Shown: positions 43,489 through 49,071 of the stretch, one piece after another
Layout of the letters: the number at the start of each line of letters is the position of its first letter
Numbering within the stretch: the stretch's first letter is position 1
Assembly: GCA_016782645.1 (NCBI GenBank)
Contig: JADHYC010000010.1
Span: 1 to 49,071, forward strand
Direction of reading: 5' to 3'
From: Fidelibacterota bacterium
GTDB taxonomy: Bacteria; Fidelibacterota; UBA2242
Length of the DNA stretch: 49,071 nt
Notes under the pieces: model-generated
The model's input: the letters and a program-made list of their open reading frames with translations, nothing else
Database searches by the model: none
Told to the model about the DNA's origin: nothing
Position numbers and translations under genes: made by a program

Positions 43489-44685
43489 ATGTCAATATTT
43501 ATTTTCAATTTAATAATTTACCTGTCATTTTTCGTATCGATGTTTGCAGGAGTATCATCCTTTGCAGGTGAGAACTCCCAAAGAGTACGTGCAAGAGAAA
43601 TCGGAATTGAAGTTGGTGTTATGGAAACAGGTAAATGGAATGCAATAACCGACGTTCCCGGTGTAAAAGTTGGGCACATAACAATAATACAGGGCAATAG
43701 TGTACGAACAGGAGTTACCGCAATCCTGCCTTACGAAGGCAATATATACCAGGGAAAAGTACCAGCAGCAATATATGTGGGAAATGGTTTTGGTAAGCTT
43801 GCCGGTTACACACAGGTAGAAGAGTTAGGCAATATTGAAACACCAATCATTCTCACTAATACCTTGGGTATCGGAACTGCAATAAGAGCAGTAGTAAAAT
43901 ACGTCTTGAGCCAACCAGGAAATGAAAGCGTCCGAACTGTTAATGCCATTGTCGGTGAAACAAATGACGGTTATCTTAATGATATTCGCCTGTTAAGTAT
44001 AAAAGAAAAGAATGTTCTGGACGCTATCAAAAGAGCAAAATCAGGTCATGTCGATGAGGGCAGTGTTGGAGCAGGAACAGGCACTATTGCTTTCGGTTTC
44101 AAGGGAGGAATTGGAACAGCTTCAAGATTTGTGCCTAAAGAAGATGATGGTCATTATACATTGGGTGTTCTGGTGCAATCAAATTATGGGGGAATTTTAG
44201 ACATTAATGGTGCGCCAGTCGGACGTGAAATTAAACAACCAAAACAAGGTAGAGAGACAGAAAAAAACGGGGATGGGTCCTGTATGATAATCGTAGCTAC
44301 CGATGCACCTTTATCTGCCAGAAACTTAAAACGTATAGCAAAGCGGGCTCTCTACGGACTGGCTCGAACAGGTTCTTATATGAGCAATGGTTCCGGAGAT
44401 TACGTTATTTCATTTTCCACAGCATACAGAATTCCTCATAATACTAAAAAGCCTATATCTATACCACCATTGATACCTAATGCCGCAATGACACCATTCT
44501 TCAATGCTGTTGTTGAAGCAACCCAAGAAGCCGTTTATAATTCAATGTTAATGGCAAAAACTGTCAAGGGGCAAAAAGGGCGAGTAGTGCCTGCGATTTC
44601 AATTGATGAAGTTGTTAAAATATGTAAAAAATACAATGTACTTTATCTTCAGAAAAAATTAATCGCGCCTCCATTGAAGTATTAA
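43489..44685 (+). CDS. DmpA-family (S58) aminopeptidase
   Basis: 398 residues from the ATG at 43489, preceded by a perfect AAGGAGG four bases before it; the frame opens earlier but without a site. Signal peptide (about 1-27, FAG). The DmpA/BapA enzymes are self-cleaving N-terminal nucleophile hydrolases that cut D- or beta-amino acids from peptides. The self-cleavage site is G263|S264 (in DGSCMIIVATDAPL), so the beta chain would start with Ser. GSVGAGTGT (about 186-194) and SNGSGDYVISFST are family marks. Fits the racemase and dipeptidase genes as a peptide/D-residue pathway. Confidence 0.9.
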   Translation: MSIFIFNLIIYLSFFVSMFAGVSSFAGENSQRVRAREIGIEVGVMETGKWNAITDVPGVKVGHITIIQGNSVRTGVTAILPYEGNIYQGKVPAAIYVGNGFGKLAGYTQVEELGNIETPIILTNTLGIGTAIRAVVKYVLSQPGNESVRTVNAIVGETNDGYLNDIRLLSIKEKNVLDAIKRAKSGHVDEGSVGAGTGTIAFGFKGGIGTASRFVPKEDDGHYTLGVLVQSNYGGILDINGAPVGREIKQPKQGRETEKNGDGSCMIIVATDAPLSARNLKRIAKRALYGLARTGSYMSNGSGDYVISFSTAYRIPHNTKKPISIPPLIPNAAMTPFFNAVVEATQEAVYNSMLMAKTVKGQKGRVVPAISIDEVVKICKKYNVLYLQKKLIAPPLKY

Positions 44686-44840
44686 TGTCAAATGATAAAT
44701 ACTGAATATATTACTATACTTTCTATTACCATAACAGCGGCTTGCTTATACGGTTGATGAATAAGATACGAGGCAAACATGTATAAACTAGTTTTATTAA
44801 AAAGTGGTGTAATTCTTTTGGACATTAGAAATAACATCCA

Positions 44841-44856
44841 TCCCGAGGCATCGGGA
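44841..44856. repeat. TCCCGA hairpin in the 44686-44933 gap
   Basis: TCCCGA-GGCA-TCGGGA, a small dispersed repeat. The rest of the 250-base gap shows no gene; the region carries the promoter for the next gene. Confidence 0.5.
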
Positions 44857-44933
44857 CAAATAATAATGAAAGTACATTCCTATCAATGTTATATTTGTGA
44901 AATTCGTGGACTACTTTCATATAAAATTCAATA

Positions 44934-45680
44934 ATGAGGTTGACTGTGATTTATCATAAAAATAAAATGATAAAAGTGTTGCTTTGTTTAATATGTTTAG
45001 CAGCTGCTGTGAAATTAAATATTGCGGATGTCTTGGAAGAGTATGAAGCTAAAAATATAATTGACGATGAGATATATTTCCATTGTAGAGGTATGTTTGT
45101 CGAGGAAGCTGATAATGCTTATATGATTTCTGATTTCTTCGATAAAGCTGGTAATAGTATATTGAAAGAAGAAATAGAATATAAAGCCGAGTCTTTTGAA
45201 ATAGTGAAGTATGAATTAGAGGACTATCGTACCGGAAGGAAAGAGATAGTTACAGGTAAAAATAATGAATATATTTTGCAGTATAAAAGGAATTTTGATA
45301 GTAGTTTTAAAGAAAAAAGCATAAAAAAAGATGGATCGATACTTCATGGTTCCTCTCTACCGATATTCATCATAAAGAAACTTGATGTACTCAATAATGG
45401 TCAAAAAATATCATTTCGATTATTGGTTCCTTTGCGTCCAACAACTGAAAGATTTCAGTTAAAACAGATTGGTATGAAAAAAGTAAATGGTAGAGAATGT
45501 TATGAGATAAAAATGGAAGCCTCATCCTGGATAGCCAGGAAATTAGTTGCACCTATGTATTTTTATATTTACACAGAAAAGCCTAACAGGCTGATTATGT
45601 ATAAAGGCAGATTGTTACCAACAGATGGAAAAGGAAATCCTCTGGATGGTATAATAACGTTTTCTTATAGTGCTTCCTAA
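44934..45680 (+). CDS. Exported protein of unknown function (DUF3108-like shape)
   Basis: 248 residues; with the internal ATG (44967) the signal would be MIKVLLCLICLAAAVKLNIA, so either start is possible. The mature part is beta-rich with pairs of Lys/Glu and looks like periplasmic beta-barrel-clamp proteins (LolB or DUF3108 types), with KQIGMKKVNGRECYEIKMEA near 185-200 and FYIYTEKPNRLIMYKG near 210-226. The family assignment is tentative; it may bind a lipid or polymer and guide it to the outer membrane. It has no near neighbour on its strand. Confidence 0.5.
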   Translation: MRLTVIYHKNKMIKVLLCLICLAAAVKLNIADVLEEYEAKNIIDDEIYFHCRGMFVEEADNAYMISDFFDKAGNSILKEEIEYKAESFEIVKYELEDYRTGRKEIVTGKNNEYILQYKRNFDSSFKEKSIKKDGSILHGSSLPIFIIKKLDVLNNGQKISFRLLVPLRPTTERFQLKQIGMKKVNGRECYEIKMEASSWIARKLVAPMYFYIYTEKPNRLIMYKGRLLPTDGKGNPLDGIITFSYSAS

Positions 45681-45695
45681 TAGTCAGTGCTGGCT

Positions 45696-45752
45696 GGTTC
45701 ATGTAGCTAACGCAAAGACGTGAGTTACAGCGACCTTCTAAGTGAGTCACTT
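45696..45752. repeat. Imperfect inverted repeat behind the 44934 gene
   Basis: GGTTCATGTAGCTAACGC (45696-45713) is imperfectly complementary to CGTGAGTTACAGCGACC (45719-45735), and next to it lies a perfect 13-base palindrome AAGTGAGTCACTT (45740-45752). The 160 bases up to the DUF2442 gene hold no gene. Confidence 0.4.
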
Positions 45753-45840
45753 CAGATATTCTCAAATTCCTCAGAAAATCCGCCAACCTCCTAAATCATC
45801 GAACATACCAAGCCGTTACCTCCACGTAGATGTTTAGAGT

Positions 45841-46101
45841 CTATTGACATGTTAATGGATAATTATCAGGATTTTCTAAAATATCAATTTCCAAATCTAT
45901 ATCTAACGAGGGCCAAAAAATATGTGTGTTGTGTAACAATTTTACATTTAATATATCTTTTACTTTTGCTAATATAAACCATGGGTAATCTTTATAAGGT
46001 AAAAAGTATTCTTTACCCTTTATATATATCCAAAACCCATGCTTATCAATATTAAGTACTTCGATTTCCGAAGTGCTTATTCCAAGCGTTTGTGATCTCA
46101 T
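45841..46101 (-). CDS. DUF2442-like protein
   Basis: 86 residues from the ATG at 46101 (MRSQTLGIS). Form: SEIEVLNIDKHGFWIYIKGK, YFLPYKDYPWF, then WPSLDIDLEIDIL, which matches DUF2442, small DNA-binding-like proteins that regularly follow DUF4160 genes. It overlaps the upstream DUF4160 gene by 50 bases, so it is translationally coupled. The pair may be a toxin-antitoxin-like module. Downstream (minus strand) I find no clear attC. Confidence 0.82.
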   Translation of the reverse strand: MRSQTLGISTSEIEVLNIDKHGFWIYIKGKEYFLPYKDYPWFILAKVKDILNVKLLHNTHIFWPSLDIDLEIDILENPDNYPLTCQ

Positions 46102-46300
46102 TTTTTCTATCCTTGATAATTTTCTCAATTTCATTTAATTGATTATCTGTTAGTCCATAATTTTTAGCTAACTCAATGTTGGGGTATATCCAAAATTTAG
46201 CTTCTCCATCTGGACAATATACATGAATATGTTGCCTCATTTCTTCACGAGAGAAGAAAAAGAAACGATAATTTTTATATCTAAATACCGTTGGACTCAT
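46052..46300 (-). CDS. DUF4160-like protein
   Basis: 82 residues. SPTVFRYKNYRFFFFSREEM then HIHVYCPDGEAKFWIYPNIE and NYGLTDNQLNEIEKIIKDRK are the DUF4160 marks (the HIHV stretch is a likely metal or nucleic-acid site). It is the first gene of the DUF4160/DUF2442 pair and starts 44 bases beyond the GTTAGAA core of the attC-like element at 46344-46431, where a gene-cassette start would be expected. Confidence 0.85.
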   Translation of the reverse strand: MSPTVFRYKNYRFFFFSREEMRQHIHVYCPDGEAKFWIYPNIELAKNYGLTDNQLNEIEKIIKDRKNEITNAWNKHFGNRST

Positions 46301-46343
46301 ACTTTAAAATATAGTAAGAATTATTTAAAATCAATAGCATAAA

Positions 46344-46431
46344 TTCTAACGGCTCCGGCGGATGAGCCGCGAGGATCGTGATGAAACTTGTTTCAGAACG
46401 ACCGCAGTCGGCTCGATCCGCATTGTTAGGC
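46344..46431 (-). repeat. attC-like site A
   Basis: An 88-base GC-rich imperfect palindrome. On the minus strand it runs: core GCCTAAC (RYYYAAC, exact), arm GCGGATCGAGCCG, about 40-base loop, arm CGGCTCATCCGC, core GTTAGAA (GTTRRRY but for the last base). The arms are perfect but for one extra C in the first arm, as in integron attC sites where the L'' box has one extra base. Plus strand positions: cores 46344-46350 and 46425-46431; arms 46358-46369 and 46409-46421. Next to it, DUF4160 starts in the orientation of a cassette. Confidence 0.65.
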
Positions 46432-46505
46432 CGCCGCAGGCGGCGTGACAATCGGATCTTTGATACGCCGGTGCCGTTAAGCCGACCGCCTGCGGTCGGC
46501 TTAAC
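46432..46505. repeat. GC-rich hairpins between the two attC-like sites
   Basis: Two more hairpins: 46436-46446 (GCAGGCGGCGT) with 46465-46474 (ACGCCGGTGC), which pair with one extra base; and a perfect 30-base palindrome 46476-46505 with arms GTTAAGCCGACCGC and GCGGTCGGCTTAAC. The second ends in the core of attC-like site B. They may be remnants of a third attC or a small gene-less cassette. An apparent open frame of 61 codons here is not coding. Confidence 0.5.
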
Positions 46506-46598
46506 GGTCAGCGATCAGGTGACAAAAACGCTTGAAAAAATAAACTTTACACGAAAAAAATAGACGCGTTTTTGTTCACCTGCATTGCGTTGTTATAC
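46499..46598 (-). repeat. attC-like site B (of the UbiA cassette)
   Basis: 100 bases. On the minus strand: core GTATAAC, arm CAGGTGAACAAAAACGC, AT-rich loop of 34 bases, arm GCGTTTTTGTCACCTG, core GTTAAGC (GTTRRRY, exact). The first arm has one extra A, again in the same arm as at site A. Core GTATAAC is exactly complementary to the GTTATAC at the start of the UbiA gene region (48837-48843), the pairing expected between the start of a cassette and its own attC. The UbiA stop is only 5 bases away. Plus strand arms: 46516-46531 and 46566-46582. Confidence 0.68.
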
Positions 46599-46603
46599 CA
46601 TTA

Positions 46604-48811
46604 TTAAATAAGAAATAAAATACTTGCAAGCATCTGAACCCACATCAGTTTTATTATGGATAAACGTCTTCGATTATTAAATAGATGCCAACTAATTATC
46701 ATAAACATATAAATTATAAGTAATATTATTGTAACTATAAAAAGAATGTTGTCTTGTCTATATAAAATAAGTGGAATAATTAATGCTAACCCAACAAATT
46801 GTAATAAAAATGCAATGTATTTTGTTTTTTGAATTCCAATTAGTATTGGAATTGTACGAATATTGCTTTTAATATCACCATCGAAATCGAGAATATCCAT
46901 TAGAAGTTCTCTACCAATAATAAAAAATATCCCACCAATTGGTAAAAATAAATATATGTTCGGATAATCTAAAATATTTATTAAAAGAAAAAAAGGAATG
47001 TTACATAGTAAGGAAGTAAAAATAGTTTTTGAATATGCAAATTTATTGACAATATAATTGTAAAATATTACACCAGCAATTGAAAGGAAATATAATAATA
47101 ATTGAAATAAAGAGTTGCTAATGATAATTGAAAAACAGATCGATAGAGTAAGCAAGCCAGCGCTTAGTTTGAGAGCCATTTCTTTGGTTAATTTACCGGT
47201 TGGAATTGCTCTATATGGTTTATTCACCAAATCTCGATAATAATCGAAATAATCATTCAACGAAAATCCGCCCATTACAGCTAATAGAATCGGAATTGGA
47301 ATGAAAAGCGAATCAAATATCCCGTGACCGTTCAGTAATAAAGGTATTGCAATAATTAAATAAATAAAAAATGAGACAAAAAAACGAGTTAGTTTAAAAA
47401 TACCTAAAAATAAAGATATACTTGTTGAAGAAACGGGTTTGTTTTTTTTGTTTGGTTTTACAATTTCATAAATAATACCAAGAATTAGATACAATGAGAA
47501 AACAAGATAAACATAATTAATCCTTGTTGAAATATCACCAAATGATGAAATATCTTTAACAATTAGAAAAATAAAGCAGAATATAAATGATAACAATGTT
47601 ACAATACGAAATGGATTATTTTTATAAAAAATTACCATCCTATCAAAAATTGATTTTCCATTGTCCTCCGATTTTTTAATATCATTTGAAAAACTTAGAA
47701 TTGCAAGATATGTTGCCAAGAGAACTGCAAATCCGCCAAAAGAAATAAAGCCGGCCATAATGCTGCTCTCAGGTTGTATTGTATTAAAGGTATCAAGAAC
47801 AATAATGGCGATTATTGTAAAACCAAAAAATAATTTTTGAGGGATCCAATCAGATTTTGAAATATTTTGTGGTGTTTTTCCTTGCATATTCCAATAATAA
47901 AAAGAGGTTAAGCTGTGGAGAATAAATCCAAGTAAAAATATAATTCCATAGGTGCTAAAAATAAAACCGATTGGAAGTAGTATCAATGATATAGCAATTC
48001 CCAATTGAGTTGCATAATAATAATTTTTACCCTTTTCCTCATCTTTTGAATAATTTTCGCCACCGTGATTAAATGTATATGATACTATTCGCCAAGACTC
48101 AAAAACTGCAAGGTATGTTGCGAAAAAAACACAAAACAACATTGATGAAAAATAAGTACTAACTAGTGAATATCCATAGAAGCGAGAAAGGACAACATAC
48201 GCCAGTGAAGAAATAATGAGAATTAGATTCAAAATTAAAAAAGTTTTTTTCTTTACAAGAAAAATCTCTGACAAGAAAAAACTTATATATATAATAAATA
48301 CCGGAAGATAAGCATAAATAGTTTTTGAAAAGGTGTGAAAATTTATACCATAGTACATACTAATTGAAATAGATAATATAACCGGATATACTAATTGATG
48401 ACGCATTAAGCTAAGACGTTCCTTACCGAGGTTCTTCAAATAAAAAAGTGAATATGTAATAAAAATGAGAAAGTATGAGATTAGTAATAAATAATCTATT
48501 TCTAATTGTTTATATGAGTATTTCGTTATTAAAAACAAAATGAGGGATATAAGACTCGAAATGAGCAAGCTAAGAGAAAAGGGTTCATACTTAGACCAGG
48601 GGCTTGTGTTTATAGAATATCTATATGTAAAACCATACACCACAAAAAAAGATGACGATAGAAAAAACAATAACAGTAAGATCATGGATGTTGCTTTGTC
48701 AGGGAAAGAATTATGAATAAGATAACCCGAAAATAAGGTCAAGAATGAAATAGATGCATATCCAAAACCACGTAAAATCTGAAAACTTACAGAGTTTTTA
48801 TCAAGACCCAT
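46604..48811 (-). CDS. Large membrane protein with C-terminal UbiA-type prenyltransferase domain
   Basis: 735 residues, about 20 membrane helices. The first about 450 residues are hydrophobic, with loops rich in Lys/Tyr, and match no family I know. The last about 280 carry the UbiA superfamily signs: NDYFDYYRD (NDxxDxxxD, about 519) with NKPYRAIPTG behind it, and DILDFDGDI (DxxxD-type, about 637). These bind Mg2+ and the prenyl diphosphate. Usual UbiA proteins have about 300 residues, so this is a fusion. Substrates unknown. AGGAG is 6 bases before the ATG. Lies between two 12-base inverted TAATGGTATAAC copies (46592-46603 and 48832-48843), in the place of a cassette gene. Confidence 0.83.
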   Translation of the reverse strand: MGLDKNSVSFQILRGFGYASISFLTLFSGYLIHNSFPDKATSMILLLLFFLSSSFFVVYGFTYRYSINTSPWSKYEPFSLSLLISSLISLILFLITKYSYKQLEIDYLLLISYFLIFITYSLFYLKNLGKERLSLMRHQLVYPVILSISISMYYGINFHTFSKTIYAYLPVFIIYISFFLSEIFLVKKKTFLILNLILIISSLAYVVLSRFYGYSLVSTYFSSMLFCVFFATYLAVFESWRIVSYTFNHGGENYSKDEEKGKNYYYATQLGIAISLILLPIGFIFSTYGIIFLLGFILHSLTSFYYWNMQGKTPQNISKSDWIPQKLFFGFTIIAIIVLDTFNTIQPESSIMAGFISFGGFAVLLATYLAILSFSNDIKKSEDNGKSIFDRMVIFYKNNPFRIVTLLSFIFCFIFLIVKDISSFGDISTRINYVYLVFSLYLILGIIYEIVKPNKKNKPVSSTSISLFLGIFKLTRFFVSFFIYLIIAIPLLLNGHGIFDSLFIPIPILLAVMGGFSLNDYFDYYRDLVNKPYRAIPTGKLTKEMALKLSAGLLTLSICFSIIISNSLFQLLLYFLSIAGVIFYNYIVNKFAYSKTIFTSLLCNIPFFLLINILDYPNIYLFLPIGGIFFIIGRELLMDILDFDGDIKSNIRTIPILIGIQKTKYIAFLLQFVGLALIIPLILYRQDNILFIVTIILLIIYMFMIISWHLFNNRRRLSIIKLMWVQMLASILFLI

Positions 48812-48831
48812 ATTGTACTCCTATTTTATTG

Positions 48832-48843
48832 TAATGGTATAAC
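48832..48843 (-). repeat. Cassette-boundary core (GTTATAC) upstream of UbiA gene
   Basis: On the minus strand GTTATACCATTA, 20 bases before the UbiA ATG. The same 12 bases occur inverted at 46592-46603. In cassette terms this is the R' core of the preceding attC, followed by the start of the UbiA cassette. Only the near half of that attC (CACTTGCCC arm) is seen; the other half is not found in the window. Confidence 0.55.
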
Positions 48844-49023
48844 GGGCAAGTGTCACCTACGGCGGGATTTATTTCGCCAATTCTCATATAATTCGAAGAC
48901 GCTTTGTAAACTCTCTAAATCATCAATCAAAAAACAGCTGGTAAAATAGAAAGGGCGGGTGTCCCCCTCGGTCATTAAATTGTAATTTGCCATTTATAAC
49001 CCATAACCAAGAAAGGACACCCT
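48844..49023 (+). ncRNA. Noncoding leader of IS110-type element, possible bridge RNA region
   Basis: About 180 bases without a gene, just before an IS110 recombinase start. Many IS110-group elements carry in this place a structured RNA (bridge RNA) that guides target choice. Seen here: a weak hairpin GGCGGGA/TTTCGCC (near 48862-48879); GGGTGTCC near 48956 that pairs with GGACACCC at 49013-49020; and two imperfect direct copies of GGGCxxGTGTCxCC...CGG at 48844 and about 48951. The left end of the element is not fixed, and the part up to about 48940 may belong to a split attC. The RNA call is inferred from family knowledge. Confidence 0.35.
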
Positions 49024-49071
49024 ATGAAGTACATCGGTTTGGACGTTCACAGCACCCACATCAATTGCGCT
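49024..49071 (+). mobile_element. IS110-family transposase, N-terminal 16 codons (cut by window end)
   Basis: ATG at 49024 opens MKYIGLDVHSTHINCA, the typical start of the IS110/IS1111 family (DEDD recombinase; the Asp of GLDVH is the first catalytic acid). AAAGGACACCCT precedes the start. The protein (about 330-400 residues) runs out of the window. Such elements move by RNA-guided or site-specific recombination, and some IS1111-type members prefer integron attC sites, which fits the place here. Confidence 0.8.

Noticed and set aside
45595..45786. 63-codon open frame on the minus strand
   Set aside because: Overlaps the 3' end of the 44934 gene and the inverted repeat at 45696-45752; no ribosome site or domain.
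45681..45840. A third full attC behind the DUF2442 gene
   Set aside because: A TCTAAAC is found 6 bases behind the stop on the minus strand, but no matching arm or GTTRRRY core could be paired with it.
46378..46563. 61-codon open frame on the plus strand
   Set aside because: It runs through the attC-like palindromes, and its codons follow the inverted repeats, not a protein pattern.
1..49071. tRNA or rRNA genes
   Set aside because: I looked in the larger gaps for a T-loop GGTTCRA/CCA pattern and rRNA motifs and saw none; short tRNAs with weak matches could be missed by eye.

Overview
The window is about 35% GC and looks like a chromosomal piece of an uncultured, Gram-negative, probably anaerobic bacterium of the FCB side of the tree (Marinimicrobia, KSB1, Calditrichota or Cloacimonetes-like). 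This is inferred from a secreted protein with a FlgD/Por-type C-terminal sorting tail (33508-36399), Spy-like and lipoprotein envelope proteins, many alternative TTG/GTG starts, and many short hairpin-rich intergenic repeats. No rRNA, tRNA or CRISPR array was recognised.

Left part (1-12413): the 3' end of an AddA/RecB-like helicase-nuclease; a convergent dicarboxylate/glutamate symporter; an ECF sigma factor, anti-sigma factor and two Spy-like periplasmic proteins, followed by a divergent NadC-like protein and a lipoprotein (envelope-stress type unit, all overlapping or closely spaced); a broken corrinoid adenosyltransferase; a small exported protein with an internal repeat; YidD with two paralogous TPR/membrane proteins; and a leftward run of response regulator, LysE exporter and MFS transporter.

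Central part (12649-31899): a nucleoside phosphorylase, a glycosyltransferase and a ParB-like protein lead into a long rightward locus that resembles the anaerobic purine/hydantoin-type molybdenum hydroxylase clusters of enteric bacteria and clostridia. It has YgfK (FeS flavoprotein), two different ornithine-type carbamoyltransferases around a carbamate kinase, a threonine-synthase-like PLP enzyme, a MocA-like nucleotidyltransferase, an XdhC-like maturase, and the molybdenum, [2Fe-2S] and FAD subunits of a xanthine-dehydrogenase-type hydroxylase. The likely logic is oxidation of an N-heterocycle, ring opening to a carbamoyl compound, phosphorolysis to carbamoyl phosphate, and ATP from carbamate kinase. 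Ring-opening hydrolases (hydantoinase, SsnA, YgeY) are not in the window. The locus is interrupted by a nucleotidyltransferase gene pair, an S23-type four-helix-bundle gene and several inverted-repeat elements, some of which form the 3' ends of the hydroxylase genes.

Right part (32069-45680): a beta-CASP RNase-like protein and a large secreted NlpC/P60-like protein (leftward), a membrane FeS protein, PlsY, and a group that fits uptake and breakdown of unusual or D-amino-acid peptides: an S33-like hydrolase, a C69 dipeptidase, an Asp/Glu racemase and a DmpA-type aminopeptidase.

Right end (45841-49071): the most unusual piece. A GC-rich noncoding stretch contains two attC-like imperfect palindromes (with GTTRRRY/RYYYAAC cores and one extra base in the same arm), and a 735-residue UbiA-family fusion gene sits between core sites exactly as a gene cassette would. 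I read this as a piece of an integron cassette array without a visible integrase, oriented leftward, next to the 5' end of an IS110-family transposase that runs off the window.
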